Shown: positions 38,365 to 49,214, counted from the stretch's first letter. The stretch: 64,000 bases of DNA from Bryobacterales bacterium (GCA_009697505.1 SHUD01000004.1:21395-85394), one strand, 5' to 3'. Made by a program: numbers and translations. Notes: generated by a model from the letters alone, not told the origin.

Positions 38365-38745
38365 ATGCAACTCGATTTCACAAAACTCGATGGACTGCTG
38401 CCGGCGGTGATCCAGGATCACCAGACCGGCCGCGTCCTGATGGTCGGCTTCATGAACGAAGAGGCCTTCCGCAAGACAGTGGAGACCGGCTTCGCCACCT
38501 TCTATAGCCGCTCGCGCAACAAGCTGTGGCTCAAGGGCGAGAGCTCCGGCCATCGCCTGGTCGTCAAGGAAATCTCGACCGACTGCGATGTGGATACGGT
38601 TCTGGTCAAGGTCGAAGCCCTGGGGCCGGGCGTGTGCCACGAAGGCTATCAGAGTTGCTTTTTCCGGCGCCTGGAAGACGGCGAGTGGAAAATCGGCGAA
38701 GAGCGCACCTACGATCCGAATGCGGTCTATGGGAACCAGGGGTGA
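38365..38745 (+). CDS. hisI: Phosphoribosyl-AMP cyclohydrolase
   Basis: FYSRSRNKLWLKGESSGHRLVVKEISTDCDVDTVL. Confidence 0.95.
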   Translation: MQLDFTKLDGLLPAVIQDHQTGRVLMVGFMNEEAFRKTVETGFATFYSRSRNKLWLKGESSGHRLVVKEISTDCDVDTVLVKVEALGPGVCHEGYQSCFFRRLEDGEWKIGEERTYDPNAVYGNQG

Positions 38746-38757
38746 TCGAGAAAAGCC

Positions 38758-39627
38758 ATGAAACTAAAACTGGGAATTCCGAAAGGGAGCCTCGAAAACG
38801 CCACGGTGGACCTGTTCCGCCGCGCCGGGTTCCAGATCTCCACCAGCAGCCGCTCCTACTTTCCGGCGATCGACGATCCGGAAATCGAGTGCATGCTGAT
38901 CCGCGCGCAGGAGATGGCGCGCTACGTGGAAGACGGCGTGCTCGACGCGGGCCTCACCGGCCGCGATTGGGTGGAAGAGAACGAGGCCAAGGTTGAGAAC
39001 GTCGCCGATCTCATCTACGCCAAGCAGAGCTTCGGCAAAGTGCGCTGGGTGTTGGCCGTCCCGGAAGGTTCACCGTTCCAATCGGTGAAGGATCTGGAAG
39101 GCAAGATCATTGCCACCGAACTGGTGGCCGCGACCAAGCGTTATCTGCAGCGCAACGGTGTCAACGCCAAAGTCGAATTCAGTTGGGGCGCGACCGAGGT
39201 CAAGCCACCGGAACTGGCCGACGCCATCGTCGAAGTGACGGAGACGGGCTCTTCGCTACGTGCTAACAAACTGCGCATCATCGAAACGGTGCTCGAATCG
39301 AACACGCAGTTGATCGCCAATACGAAATCCTGGCAGGATCCGGACAAGCGCAAGAAACTCGAAGACATTAAGATGCTGCTGGATGGCGCGATCGCCGCGC
39401 TCGGCAAAGTCGGGCTGATGCTCAACGTGGAGAAGTGCAATCTCGACGCCGTGCTGAGCGTGCTGCCCGCGCTCAAGCGCCCGACCATTTCGACGCTCAG
39501 CGAAGACGGGTGGCTGGCGGTCAACACAATCCTCGAAGAATTCACGGTGCGCACAATCATTCCGCGTTTGAAAAGCGCCGGCGCGCAGGGGATCGTCGAA
39601 TATCCGCTCAACAAAATCATAATGTGA
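38758..39627 (+). CDS. hisG: ATP phosphoribosyltransferase (long form)
   Basis: [39 protein letters not shown]-terminal regulatory domain present. Confidence 0.95.
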   Translation: MKLKLGIPKGSLENATVDLFRRAGFQISTSSRSYFPAIDDPEIECMLIRAQEMARYVEDGVLDAGLTGRDWVEENEAKVENVADLIYAKQSFGKVRWVLAVPEGSPFQSVKDLEGKIIATELVAATKRYLQRNGVNAKVEFSWGATEVKPPELADAIVEVTETGSSLRANKLRIIETVLESNTQLIANTKSWQDPDKRKKLEDIKMLLDGAIAALGKVGLMLNVEKCNLDAVLSVLPALKRPTISTLSEDGWLAVNTILEEFTVRTIIPRLKSAGAQGIVEYPLNKIIM

Positions 39628-39637
39628 TGTGCATAAA

Positions 39638-39678
39638 GAGAAGTGCATAAAGCAAAGCAAGAGAAGTGCATAAAGCAA
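39638..39678. repeat. 18-bp direct repeat GAGAAGTGCATAAAGCAA x2 at the hisG-hisD junction
   Basis: Copies at 39638-39655 and 39661-39678; third partial GTGCATAAAG at 39629-39638. Confidence 0.85.
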
Positions 39679-40901
39679 TGATCCGCATTCTCACAGATAA
39701 AGATGCGCCCACGCTTATCCGGCGTAAAGCCGTGCGCCTGGAAGAGGCCGAGCGCATCGTGGCTCCGATTCTGGCCGCTGTCCGCGAGCGCGGCGACGCG
39801 GCTCTGCTCGAATACGCGCGCAAGTTCGACGGCTTCGATGGGGCGAGCGTCCGCATGGAGGTCAGTGGATCGCTGGAGCCGGCCTTTGAGCGTGCCGTCG
39901 CGGTCGCGGCAAACAACATTCGCCAGTACGCCGAGACCCAATTGCCGCCGGAATGGTTCACTGACTATCCCGATGGCCGCAGGCTGGGCCAGATCGTGCG
40001 GCCTCTCGATGCCATGGGCGCGTACGTTCCGGCGGGGCGTTATCCGTTGCCTTCGACGCTGCTGATGACGGTGATCCCGGCGCAAGTGGCCGGCGTCCGA
40101 ACGATCTGCGTGGCATGTCCGAATCCGAGTCGGGAAATCTTGGGTATCGCGCAGTGGCTTGGACTGCCGCATCTCTACCGCATGGGTGGGGCGCAAGCGA
40201 TTGCGGCTTTGGCGTATGGAACCGAGACCGTGCCCAAGGTGGATCGCATCGTGGGGCCGGGGAACATCTACGTCGCCGCGGCCAAGAAGTTGATTGCCGG
40301 AGAAACGGGGATCGACTTCGTTGCGGGACCCACGGAGATCGTGATCATTGCCGCCGATGGCGACCCGCGCTGGATCGCGGCGGATCTGCTGGCGCAGGCC
40401 GAGCATGACGTGGACGCATCGGCGATCTTGCTGACTACGTCGAAGTCGCTGGCCGAAGCTGTCGCCAAAGAGGTGGAAGTGCAACTCGCAACGCTGCTGA
40501 CCGCTGCTGTCGCGCGGCCGTCGATTGAGAACAACGGCGCGATCGTCGTTCTCGAGACGCTGGAACAGGCCATGGAGATCTCGAACGCTCTAGCGCCGGA
40601 GCACTTGGCGCTGCATGACGAAACCCTGCTCGAGAAAGTGCGGCATGCGGGAGCGGTGTTCGTCGGCGCGTCGAGTCCCGAATCAGCAGGCGATTATGCC
40701 TCCGGCCCTAATCACGTTCTGCCCACCTCGGGAGCCGCCCGGTTGCGCGGAGGCCTGTCCGCCGCGGATTTCGTCAAGGTCATCGCCGTGCAGCAATTGA
40801 GCCCGGAGGGGCTCGCGAAACTCACGCCGGCAATTACGGCGCTGGCGCGCGCCGAAGGCTTAGAGGCACACGCCCGCTCGGCGGAGGTACGCGGTGAATA
40901 G
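39678..40901 (+). CDS. hisD: Histidinol dehydrogenase
   Basis: GPGNIYVAAAKKLIAGETGIDFVAGPTEIVIIAADGDPRWIAADLLAQAEHD; start MIRIL preferred. Confidence 0.95.
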   Translation: MIRILTDKDAPTLIRRKAVRLEEAERIVAPILAAVRERGDAALLEYARKFDGFDGASVRMEVSGSLEPAFERAVAVAANNIRQYAETQLPPEWFTDYPDGRRLGQIVRPLDAMGAYVPAGRYPLPSTLLMTVIPAQVAGVRTICVACPNPSREILGIAQWLGLPHLYRMGGAQAIAALAYGTETVPKVDRIVGPGNIYVAAAKKLIAGETGIDFVAGPTEIVIIAADGDPRWIAADLLAQAEHDVDASAILLTTSKSLAEAVAKEVEVQLATLLTAAVARPSIENNGAIVVLETLEQAMEISNALAPEHLALHDETLLEKVRHAGAVFVGASSPESAGDYASGPNHVLPTSGAARLRGGLSAADFVKVIAVQQLSPEGLAKLTPAITALARAEGLEAHARSAEVRGE

Positions 40902-41955
40902 TCCACTGAAGCCGCGCGCGGCGGTGGAACGCATGGCCCCGTATCATCCGCCCACCGGTGGACGTGCGGGCAAGCTGCGTCTGGACTTCAACGAGAACAC
41001 AGTCGGCTGCTCGCCCAAAGTGATCGCGTATTTGAAAGAAAAACTGACGGCCGACGCGCTCACGGTGTATCCCGAGTACGTCGACGCCATGCGCGAGCTA
41101 GCGGCGTTCTTCGCGGTGGCTCCGGGCGAGTTGCTGCTGTCCAATGGCACCGACGAAGCGATTCAGGTGTTGATCAACACGTTTATTGAAGACGGCGCGG
41201 ATGTCTTGCTGCTCAAACCGTCGTATGCGATGTATCGCTTCTATGCGGAACTCGCCGGAGCCAGCGTTCGCGAGATCGGCTATCTGCCCGAGGATCTGGC
41301 GTTCCCGCTCGAAGAATTTCTCGCTGTGATCCGGCCCGAGACGCGCGCGATCTTGATTGCCAATCCCAACAATCCGACGGGGACTGGCATTCCGGTGGAC
41401 GGCGTCCGCCGGATTTTGGATGCTGCACCGCATGCCGCCGTCCTCATCGATGAAGCGTACTTCGAATTTTACGGCGTGACCGCGCTGCCTCTGCTGCGCC
41501 TGTATCCGAATCTCTTCGTCAGCCGGACATTTTCCAAGGTTTACGGCATGGCCGCGATGCGCTGCGGTTGCCTGTTTTCAAACGTGGCGAACGTACGCTG
41601 GATGCACAAGGCCCAGTCGCCCTACAGCGTGAACATGCTGGCCGCAATGGCCGCGCGCGCCGCCGTGCAGGACACGGAATACGTTGCGAATTACGTGAAA
41701 GAGGTCCTGGCCGCGCGGGAGTTGGTATATCAGGGACTCGAAAAACTGGGCATCCAGTTCTATCGCAGCCAGGCAAACTTCGTGTTGTTTCGCGCCGGGG
41801 AGCGTGCGATTCCCATTCGCGACGCTCTGCGCGAACGCGGCGTTCTGATTCGCGACCGCAGCTACGAAATCCCCGGCTGTGTCCGTGTGACCATCGGCAA
41901 CCGGACGCAGATCGAGCGCTTCCTCGCTGAACTGGAGGCGCTGTGGACACGGTAA
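40894..41955 (+). CDS. hisC: Histidinol-phosphate aminotransferase
   Basis: PLP-dependent class I aminotransferase, NPNNPTGTGIP, SRTFSKVYGMAAMRCG. Confidence 0.93.
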   Translation: MNSPLKPRAAVERMAPYHPPTGGRAGKLRLDFNENTVGCSPKVIAYLKEKLTADALTVYPEYVDAMRELAAFFAVAPGELLLSNGTDEAIQVLINTFIEDGADVLLLKPSYAMYRFYAELAGASVREIGYLPEDLAFPLEEFLAVIRPETRAILIANPNNPTGTGIPVDGVRRILDAAPHAAVLIDEAYFEFYGVTALPLLRLYPNLFVSRTFSKVYGMAAMRCGCLFSNVANVRWMHKAQSPYSVNMLAAMAARAAVQDTEYVANYVKEVLAARELVYQGLEKLGIQFYRSQANFVLFRAGERAIPIRDALRERGVLIRDRSYEIPGCVRVTIGNRTQIERFLAELEALWTR

Positions 41956-42614
41956 TCGTTTTCGACATGGATGGCGTTCTGGTGGAGGTAACCGAGTCCT
42001 ACCGCGAAGCCATTGTGCAGACCGTGAAGTTTTTCACCGGCACGACGATCGGGCGCGACACCATTCAGGACTACAAGAATCAGGGCGGCTGGAACAATGA
42101 CTGGACCTTGTCGCAGAAGATCGCGGCGGATCTGGGCACGCAGATTGACTACGACACCATCGTCGAGAAATTCAACGAGTCCTTTCTCGGCGAAGACGGC
42201 AACGGCTTGATCCAGCGCGAGAGCTGGTTTCCGCAAAATGGTTTACTGGAAAGGCTCGGCCAGTGCTATGAGCTGTCGATTTTCACGGGCCGCCTGCGCT
42301 ATGAAGCCGACATCACGCTGCGGCGTTTTGCCTCTGGCGTTGAGTTTGACCCGATGGTCTGTGCCGATGACGTGACCGCGGCCAAGCCCGCGCCCGAAGG
42401 ACTGCTCGCGATTCAACAGAAGAGGCCGGGCAAGAAGCTGTGGTACGTCGGCGATACCGTGGACGACGCGCGCTGCGCCCGCGCCGCAGGAGTGCCTTTC
42501 ATTGGCATCGCGGCCCACACGCACACAAAACGCGGCGAACTGATTGGATTGTTTCAACGCGAGAACGCCGTCGCGATTCTGGAAAACATCAACGAGATTG
42601 AGAGTGCCCTATGA
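41943..42614 (+). CDS. HAD-superfamily phosphatase embedded in his operon
   Basis: [41 protein letters not shown]; overlaps hisC and hisB ends. Confidence 0.88.
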   Translation: MDTVIVFDMDGVLVEVTESYREAIVQTVKFFTGTTIGRDTIQDYKNQGGWNNDWTLSQKIAADLGTQIDYDTIVEKFNESFLGEDGNGLIQRESWFPQNGLLERLGQCYELSIFTGRLRYEADITLRRFASGVEFDPMVCADDVTAAKPAPEGLLAIQQKRPGKKLWYVGDTVDDARCARAAGVPFIGIAAHTHTKRGELIGLFQRENAVAILENINEIESAL

Positions 42615-43204
42615 AAATCCGCAAGGCTTCGGTCCACCGTAATACCAAAGAGACCCAGATCCGCGGCAGCCTGGTCATCGATGGCAAGGGCACCTATCAG
42701 ATCTCGACCGGCATCCGGTTCTTCGATCACATGCTGGAGTTGTTCGCCAAGCACGGCGGCTTCGACCTGAAGCTCGCAGTGAAGGGCGATCTGGATGTCG
42801 ATCAACACCACACCGTGGAAGATGCCGGCATCGCGCTGGGGCAGTTGTTCGCGCAGGCGCTCGGCGACCGCAAGGGCATCAATCGCGCCGGCTACTTTGT
42901 CCTGCCCATGGATGAGACGCTCGCCGTCGTGGCCGTGGATCTCGGCGGCCGGCCGGCGCTGGTATACAAGGACGGCGTCCGCGTGCGGCTGGTGGGCGAC
43001 CTGCAAACGGAATTAGTCGAGGACTTCTTCGGCGGGTTCGTCAATCATGCGGGGGCCAATCTGCACGCGAAGATTCTCTACGGCCGGTCGAGCCATCACA
43101 AGATCGAAGCCATCTTCAAGTGCTTTGCGCGGGCCATGCGCTACGCCTGCTCCACCGACGAGCGGCTGAAAGACCAGTTGCCGTCGACCAAAGGGTTGTT
43201 GTGA
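42611..43204 (+). CDS. hisB: Imidazoleglycerol-phosphate dehydratase (monofunctional)
   Basis: [48 protein letters not shown]. Confidence 0.96.
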   Translation: MKIRKASVHRNTKETQIRGSLVIDGKGTYQISTGIRFFDHMLELFAKHGGFDLKLAVKGDLDVDQHHTVEDAGIALGQLFAQALGDRKGINRAGYFVLPMDETLAVVAVDLGGRPALVYKDGVRVRLVGDLQTELVEDFFGGFVNHAGANLHAKILYGRSSHHKIEAIFKCFARAMRYACSTDERLKDQLPSTKGLL

Positions 43205-43794
43205 TATCCATTTTCGATTACGGCGCCGGCAATCTTCGCTCGGTCGAAAACACGCTGGGCGCGATCGGCGCGGAATACAAACTGATCCGCGACGCCGCGA
43301 GCATCCGCGGCGCGACGAAGCTCATCCTGCCCGGTGTCGGGCATTTTGGCCAGATGATGCGGGCTCTCGATGAGATGAAGGTACGCGAGGCTCTGATCGA
43401 GACGATTCAATCCGGCGTCCCGTTCCTGGGCATCTGCCTCGGCATGCAAGCTCTGTTCACCAGCAGCGAAGAAGCTCCGGAGGAACGCGGCTTCGGGATT
43501 TACGAAGGACAGGTCAAGCGCTTTCAGGGCGACATGCGCATCCCGCACATGGGTTGGAACAATTTAGCGCCGCTGCGGGAATCGAAACTGCTGCGCGGGA
43601 CCGGCGATAAACCGTACGTTTACTTCGCGCACAGTTATTATGCGCCGGTGGTTGCCGCGACGGCGGCGGTGTGCGAGTACTCGCTTCCGTATACGGCGGT
43701 GCTGGAGCAAGGCAATGTCAGCGGCGTTCAGTTCCATCCCGAGAAATCCGGCGATCTCGGATTGATGATCGTGCGCAATTTTGTGGAGTCCTGA
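43201..43794 (+). CDS. hisH: Imidazole glycerol phosphate synthase subunit HisH
   Basis: [29 protein letters not shown] start at 43201 overlapping hisB stop. Confidence 0.93.
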   Translation: MISIFDYGAGNLRSVENTLGAIGAEYKLIRDAASIRGATKLILPGVGHFGQMMRALDEMKVREALIETIQSGVPFLGICLGMQALFTSSEEAPEERGFGIYEGQVKRFQGDMRIPHMGWNNLAPLRESKLLRGTGDKPYVYFAHSYYAPVVAATAAVCEYSLPYTAVLEQGNVSGVQFHPEKSGDLGLMIVRNFVES

Positions 43795-43797
43795 GAC

Positions 43798-44556
43798 GTG
43801 TTAGCAAAGCGCATTATCCCTTGTCTTGATGTCACCGGCGGCCGCGTGGTCAAGGGCGTCAACTTCGTGAACCTGCGTGACGCCGGCGATCCCGTGGAGC
43901 TCGCCGCGCGCTACAACGAGCAGGGCGCCGACGAACTGGTGTTCCTCGACATCACGGCGTCGAGCGACGACCGCGACACCATGGTGGACGTAGTCGCGGG
44001 CACGGCTCGCGAGGTTTTCATCCCACTCACTGTCGGCGGCGGCATTCGTTCGGTCGACGATGCCCGCCGCATCCTGCATGCCGGAGCCGATAAGGTCAGC
44101 GTCAATACCGCCGCCGTCCGCAATCCGGATCTGATCACGGCGTTGAGCGAAGAATTCGGGGCACAGGCAGTGGTGCTCGCCATCGACGCGAGGCGCAGGC
44201 CAGACGGGGGTTGGAACGTTTACACCAAGGGCGGCCGCCACGACGAGGGCATCGACGCGGTCCAGTGGGCCGCGCGCGGAGAGCAACTCGGGGCGGGGGA
44301 AATTCTGCTCACGTCCATGGATACCGACGGCGTCCAGACCGGTTTCGATTGCCCGCTCACGACTGCCGTTCGCAATGCCACGCACATTCCGGTGATTGCG
44401 TCCGGCGGCGCGGGGAAGCCGGAAGATTTTTTCGAAGTGCTGGAGAACGCCGGGGCCGACGCGGCTCTCGCGGCATCCATCTTTCATTACGGGACATATA
44501 CAGTGGGCGATCTGAAGAAGTTTTTGAGTGCGCGTGGGGTTGAAGTAAGACCATGA
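43798..44556 (+). CDS. hisF: Imidazole glycerol phosphate synthase subunit HisF
   Basis: [33 protein letters not shown]. Confidence 0.96.
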   Translation: MLAKRIIPCLDVTGGRVVKGVNFVNLRDAGDPVELAARYNEQGADELVFLDITASSDDRDTMVDVVAGTAREVFIPLTVGGGIRSVDDARRILHAGADKVSVNTAAVRNPDLITALSEEFGAQAVVLAIDARRRPDGGWNVYTKGGRHDEGIDAVQWAARGEQLGAGEILLTSMDTDGVQTGFDCPLTTAVRNATHIPVIASGGAGKPEDFFEVLENAGADAALAASIFHYGTYTVGDLKKFLSARGVEVRP

Positions 44557-45242
44557 TTCTTCCGTGCATCGATTTGATGGACGGCAAGGTTGTCCAGTTA
44601 GTCCAGGGCCGCGATAAGGCGCTGGAAGGCGACGCGCCGCTCGAGATGCTGCGCAAGTTTTCCGCGTTCCCGGAAATCCAGGTGATCGATCTCGACGCGG
44701 CGCTGGGGAAGGGTGAAAATTCCGCGCTGGTCGAACTGCTCGCCTCGCGCGCGAAATGCCGCGTGGGTGGAGGGGTCCGCACGCCGGAACGCGCCCGTCG
44801 TCTGATCGAGCAAGGGGCCCATCGTGTTGTGGTTGGAACCGCTGCGTTCACGCCGGTTATCGAGGACATCGCGGCGGCTGTGGGTCCCGAGCGCATCATT
44901 ATCGCGCTCGATTCCAAGCACGGCAAGATCGTCGTCAAGGGCTGGCAAGAGGCGACCGATTTCACCGCCGAAGAAGTCATCCAGCGCCTGGAACCGTTTT
45001 GCGGCGGATTCCTGTGTACTTACGTGGATAAAGAGGGAATGCTGCAGGGGACGGATCTCGACTGGTTCCGCCGGCTACGCGGGGCGACCGGGCACGAGAT
45101 CACGGCGGCGGGTGGGATTACGACGCTGGACGACGTCCGCGCGCTACTGGAGATGAACGTGCACGCGGCACTGGGGATGGCGATCTACACGGGCCGCTTG
45201 GACCTCGCCGAACTCGCGGCGATGTCCGAAGCAGCCCGTTGA
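44553..45242 (+). CDS. hisA: HisA-family 1-(5-phosphoribosyl)-5-[(5-phosphoribosylamino)methylideneamino]imidazole-4-carboxamide isomerase
   Basis: [53 protein letters not shown]. Confidence 0.93.
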   Translation: MILPCIDLMDGKVVQLVQGRDKALEGDAPLEMLRKFSAFPEIQVIDLDAALGKGENSALVELLASRAKCRVGGGVRTPERARRLIEQGAHRVVVGTAAFTPVIEDIAAAVGPERIIIALDSKHGKIVVKGWQEATDFTAEEVIQRLEPFCGGFLCTYVDKEGMLQGTDLDWFRRLRGATGHEITAAGGITTLDDVRALLEMNVHAALGMAIYTGRLDLAELAAMSEAAR

Positions 45243-45265
45243 ACGGTAGGCGTTCGAATTTCGGC

Positions 45266-45697
45266 CTACTTAATCACTTTCACCACGTAATAGCTCACCG
45301 ACTTGGGAACTTCCTTGAACCAGTGCGGAGTTCCCGCCGGAACCACAACCACGTCGCCCTTGACCAGGCGCCGTTCCTGACCGCCGGTCACGCCGGTGCC
45401 GCGAATCTGGCCGGCCTTGGTGGTCTTGCCGCCGACCACGGTTCCGCCGGTCACCAGCGTCGCCTCGCCGTCGATGATGTGCATGACGTCGGTTTCCCTC
45501 TCATGCACTTCCACTTCACCGGGCTTTTCGCGATGGCTGCACGAGACCGTAAGGTCGGAGGCCGTCACCAGAGAGCCACCCTTATCGAGAGCCATTTGCA
45601 CTTTGGCGTGATCGACAAATGTAACGTCAGACGCCCCGCCCGCCGCGCACAACACGACGGCAGTGGCTAGCACCGTCAGCGCCAAGAAAAACTTCAT
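45266..45697 (-). CDS. Exported cupin-domain protein
   Basis: Signal peptide MKFFLALTVLATAVVLCAAGG; GEVEVHERETDVMHIIDGEATLVTGG; start trimmed. Confidence 0.75.
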   Translation of the reverse strand: MKFFLALTVLATAVVLCAAGGASDVTFVDHAKVQMALDKGGSLVTASDLTVSCSHREKPGEVEVHERETDVMHIIDGEATLVTGGTVVGGKTTKAGQIRGTGVTGGQERRLVKGDVVVVPAGTPHWFKEVPKSVSYYVVKVIK

Positions 45698-47035
45698 TTG
45701 AATCTCCTCATTCTTTCCGATTTGAAATGGGCGCTCGCCCGGGAACTCCATCATGATACGACAGGTCGGCGATTTTCCGTGCGCCGCCAGGGGACCCCTG
45801 CGGTAGACTGTAGCTTGTCCCCTGTCGCCCAATCGATCTCCGAACTGCTCCACGCCCCGGCGGTTGCCGGGTGTCTGGACTGGTTTCGCCGCGAGCGCAA
45901 TTGGATCAATCTTCAGCACTTAGCTCTATGCCGGATTCCCGCACCCACGTTCTTTGAGGAACAGCGGGCGGTGTGGATGGCGGACCGCTTCCACGACCTC
46001 GGGTGGGAAGTCACAACGGATCGGGCGGGCAATGTCGTGGCCACGCTTCCCGATTCCGGCGGCGCTCCGGTAGTGGCGGTCACGGCTCACCTGGATACTG
46101 TGCTCGCGCCGCGTACGCCCGAGGACATCAAGATTTTGGAAGACGGCCGCATGGCCGGACCCGGAGTCGCCGATAACGGAGCTGGCTTGGCCGGGCTGCT
46201 GGCGATCGCCGCGGCTTGGAGCGCGGGCCCTCCGCTGGAGGACCCTCCGGCCGCGCCCATGCTGGTTGCCAATGTCGGCGAAGAGGGTGAAGGCAATCTC
46301 AGCGGCATGCGCTACTTGTGCCGCCACGCCGGGGACAAATTGCGCGCCGTTCTGGTGCTGGATGGCCCTGGAACCGAGCACATCACTTCGCGGGCGCTGG
46401 CCAGCCGGCGGTTCGAGCTTACCGTGACGGGGCCGGGCGGCCACAGTTGGCGCGATGCGGGTACCGGCCATCCGATTCACGCCCTGAGCCGGGCCGTCAC
46501 GTGGTTCGACGCGCAGGTGCCGCTGCTGGATCAGGCCGGCGCCGCGAATCCGCGCAGTAGTTTCAGCTTCGGCATTTTCGAAGGCGGGTCGAGTATCAAT
46601 TCCATCCCCACCGGCGCGCTCGCCAAGATCGACCTGAGGTCGGAGAGCCCGGAGCGCATCGACAAGATGGCGGCATTGCTGACACAAGCGCTCGAAAGAG
46701 CGGTGGAGACGGAGAACGCCCGCGCCACCGCTGGCCGGGTCGCTGGGCGCATTAAGGAAATCGGCTCGCGGCCCAGCGGGGAGTTGGCCGACGACGCGCC
46801 GCTACTCGAAACGTTGCGGGCCGTCGACGCGCACCTGGGGATTCGTAGCCGCCTGGATTGTTCCTCGACCGACGCCAATATTCCGTTGTCGCTCGGTTTG
46901 CAAGCGGTAGCGATCGGCGCGGGAGGGCAGGGCGGTGGAGCGCATACGGCCGCGGAATGGTATCTGCCGGAGGGGCGCGATCTGGGATTGCGCCGCGTGC
47001 TGCTGGCGCTGTGCCTGTTGCTAACACAAGAGTAA
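45698..47035 (+). CDS. M20/M28-type zinc peptidase (true start probably downstream, near 45815)
   Basis: VVAVTAHLDTVLAPRTPEDI, GPGVADNGAGLAGLLAIAAAW, NVGEEGEGNLSGMRYL, M20 dimerisation domain. Confidence 0.85.
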   Translation: MNLLILSDLKWALARELHHDTTGRRFSVRRQGTPAVDCSLSPVAQSISELLHAPAVAGCLDWFRRERNWINLQHLALCRIPAPTFFEEQRAVWMADRFHDLGWEVTTDRAGNVVATLPDSGGAPVVAVTAHLDTVLAPRTPEDIKILEDGRMAGPGVADNGAGLAGLLAIAAAWSAGPPLEDPPAAPMLVANVGEEGEGNLSGMRYLCRHAGDKLRAVLVLDGPGTEHITSRALASRRFELTVTGPGGHSWRDAGTGHPIHALSRAVTWFDAQVPLLDQAGAANPRSSFSFGIFEGGSSINSIPTGALAKIDLRSESPERIDKMAALLTQALERAVETENARATAGRVAGRIKEIGSRPSGELADDAPLLETLRAVDAHLGIRSRLDCSSTDANIPLSLGLQAVAIGAGGQGGGAHTAAEWYLPEGRDLGLRRVLLALCLLLTQE

Positions 47036-47138
47036 CCGCCAGCGCGCGTGCCCGTCTAAGAAAGTAGTGCGTATAATGATAATGAACCGGAGGCTGCCTG
47101 CCGAAGAAGAGATTATCCCCTCCCGGTGAGGTTTGAAC

Positions 47139-48746
47139 ATGAAGCTGCCTAACTCAAGACTGCTTGTCAAAATGCGGGAGCAAAAACTGCTTTCCACCAC
47201 TTTGCTGCTGCTTACGCTTTCCATTGGTATCGTGATCGGAACGCTCATCAACACCGGCGTCAATGCGCAAAGGGCGGGCACGGCGGCGCCTGACGCGACT
47301 CCGTTGAGCATCCCCAAAGCCGTCCAGATCGGCAACGAGTTCAGCAAGCTGGCCAAACAACTCGACCCCAGCGTGGTGAACATCACCGCCGACTACGTGC
47401 CTAAACTCCAGGAAGGCAAGAACAAGCAGAAGGGTGGAGACGACGGCGACGACGATTCCAACGACCTATTCCGCCGCTTTTTCGGCGGTCCGGGCGGGGG
47501 TGGCGACGGTTCTCCCCAGGCCCAGCGGCGCGAGCAGTCCGGAACCGGCTTCATTGTGGATAAGAACGGCTACATCGTGACCAACCATCACGTGGTGGAT
47601 GGCGTGGATCGCATCAAAGTGAAGCTGCACGGCGATGAAACCGAATACCGCGCGCGTCTGATCGGCATGGACCGCGAAACGGACCTGGCCGTCATCAAGA
47701 TCGACGCGAAGCGGGCCTTGGCCCCGGTCACGATCGCCAACTCCGAGGGCGTGCAGGTGGGCGATTGGGTAGTGGCGATCGGATCGCCGTTCGGTTTGGA
47801 AGCATCGGTGACCGCGGGCATCGTCAGCGCCATTGACCGTCCGGGTATCGGGCAGCAGTTCCAGCGCTTTATTCAGACCGACGCGGCCATCAATCCGGGC
47901 AATAGTGGCGGACCGCTGCTGAACATCAAGGGCGAAGTGGTTGGAGTCAACACCATGATCGCCACGCAGAGTGGCGGCTCGCAGGGCATTGGCTTCGCGC
48001 TGCCGGTCAACACCGTGGTGCGCGTCTACAACGACATCATCAAAGACGGCCGCGTGACCCGCGGTTCGATTGGAATTTCCTGGGCCCCGGGAACCAAGCC
48101 GGAAACCTTGAAGGCACTGGGCGTGGATCACGGCGTGATTGTCAGTGAGGTCACCAAGGGCGGCCCAGCGGAAAAGGCCGGCATGAAAGGGGAAGACATC
48201 GTGCTGGGGATCAACGGCCAGTCCATTCGCAACGGCGACGACCTGGTGGGCCGCGTTGCCGATCTGCCCGTGGGATCGACGGCGACCCTCAACGTGGATC
48301 GCGACGGCAAGAAGATGGACTTCACGCTGACCATCATGGATCGCACCAAGGTGTTCGCGAGCGATCCGCGCGTAGTGGGCGAGAAAGCCGTCCCGGATAC
48401 CAACAACGGGAAGGAAGAAGCCACCCAGGTCAAATTCGGAATCAGCATCCGGCAGGCCAGCGAAGAAGAGAAAGAGCTCACGCCGGACAAGCACGGGATT
48501 ACGGTGAGCAAGGTTGAGTCCGGGTCCTTCGCCGATGACATTGGATTGCTGGAGAAGGACATCATCGTCGGCATCAACCGCACGCCGATCGCGTCGGTGG
48601 AAGACATCCGCGGCGTCCAGTCTAAGCTGAAGCCCGGTGACGCCGTGGCGTTCCGTGTGGTGCGCCGCCTGCCCGGCGGGCCTCGTGGCAAGGGCGCGCC
48701 GCGCACAACCACCATGTTCCTGAGCGGAACCCTGCCCCAGAACTAA
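47139..48746 (+). CDS. degP/htrA: Do/DegP/HtrA-family serine endopeptidase with two PDZ domains
   Basis: TNHHVVDGVD, Asp, AAINPGNSGGPLLNIKGEVVGVNT, two PDZ domains. Confidence 0.95.
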   Translation: MKLPNSRLLVKMREQKLLSTTLLLLTLSIGIVIGTLINTGVNAQRAGTAAPDATPLSIPKAVQIGNEFSKLAKQLDPSVVNITADYVPKLQEGKNKQKGGDDGDDDSNDLFRRFFGGPGGGGDGSPQAQRREQSGTGFIVDKNGYIVTNHHVVDGVDRIKVKLHGDETEYRARLIGMDRETDLAVIKIDAKRALAPVTIANSEGVQVGDWVVAIGSPFGLEASVTAGIVSAIDRPGIGQQFQRFIQTDAAINPGNSGGPLLNIKGEVVGVNTMIATQSGGSQGIGFALPVNTVVRVYNDIIKDGRVTRGSIGISWAPGTKPETLKALGVDHGVIVSEVTKGGPAEKAGMKGEDIVLGINGQSIRNGDDLVGRVADLPVGSTATLNVDRDGKKMDFTLTIMDRTKVFASDPRVVGEKAVPDTNNGKEEATQVKFGISIRQASEEEKELTPDKHGITVSKVESGSFADDIGLLEKDIIVGINRTPIASVEDIRGVQSKLKPGDAVAFRVVRRLPGGPRGKGAPRTTTMFLSGTLPQN

Positions 48747-48755
48747 AAGGGCTGC

Positions 48756-49214
48756 GTGCGATTCTTAGCCGTCTTCGCGGCGATGGTGTGCATTGCCCTG
48801 GGGCAAACGACGCCTCGTAAGGCAGCTCCGAAAGCTGCAGCAGGCAAATCCACTACGAAAGGTAAACGCCCCGTCGTTGTGCGGAGGCCCGTCCAGCAAC
48901 AGCCGGCCGTGGATCGCTACAAGGAAATCCAGCAGGCGCTGGCCGACAAGGGCTATTTCCCGGGAACCGTGGACGGCACCTGGGGGCCGGAGTCCGTCGA
49001 TGCGCTGAAGCGATTCCAGAAGGACCAGAATCTGGACAGCGACGGCAAGATCGGCGCGCTCTCCTTGATGGCTCTCGGCCTGGGGCCGAAGCGAGGGGCG
49101 GCCTCGGCCGAAAACCTGGCCGCGCCGGGAGCGAAGCCCGAGCCCGTCGACCCGCCGCCGGTGGCGCAGCCGAAAACTCCGGAACTGCCTCCGGGCGTGC
49201 AGCCAGCGAAGTAG
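48756..49214 (+). CDS. Peptidoglycan-binding domain protein
   Basis: IQQALADKGYFPGTVDGTWGPESVDALKRFQKDQNLDSDGKIGALSLMALGLG. Confidence 0.88.
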   Translation: MRFLAVFAAMVCIALGQTTPRKAAPKAAAGKSTTKGKRPVVVRRPVQQQPAVDRYKEIQQALADKGYFPGTVDGTWGPESVDALKRFQKDQNLDSDGKIGALSLMALGLGPKRGAASAENLAAPGAKPEPVDPPPVAQPKTPELPPGVQPAK

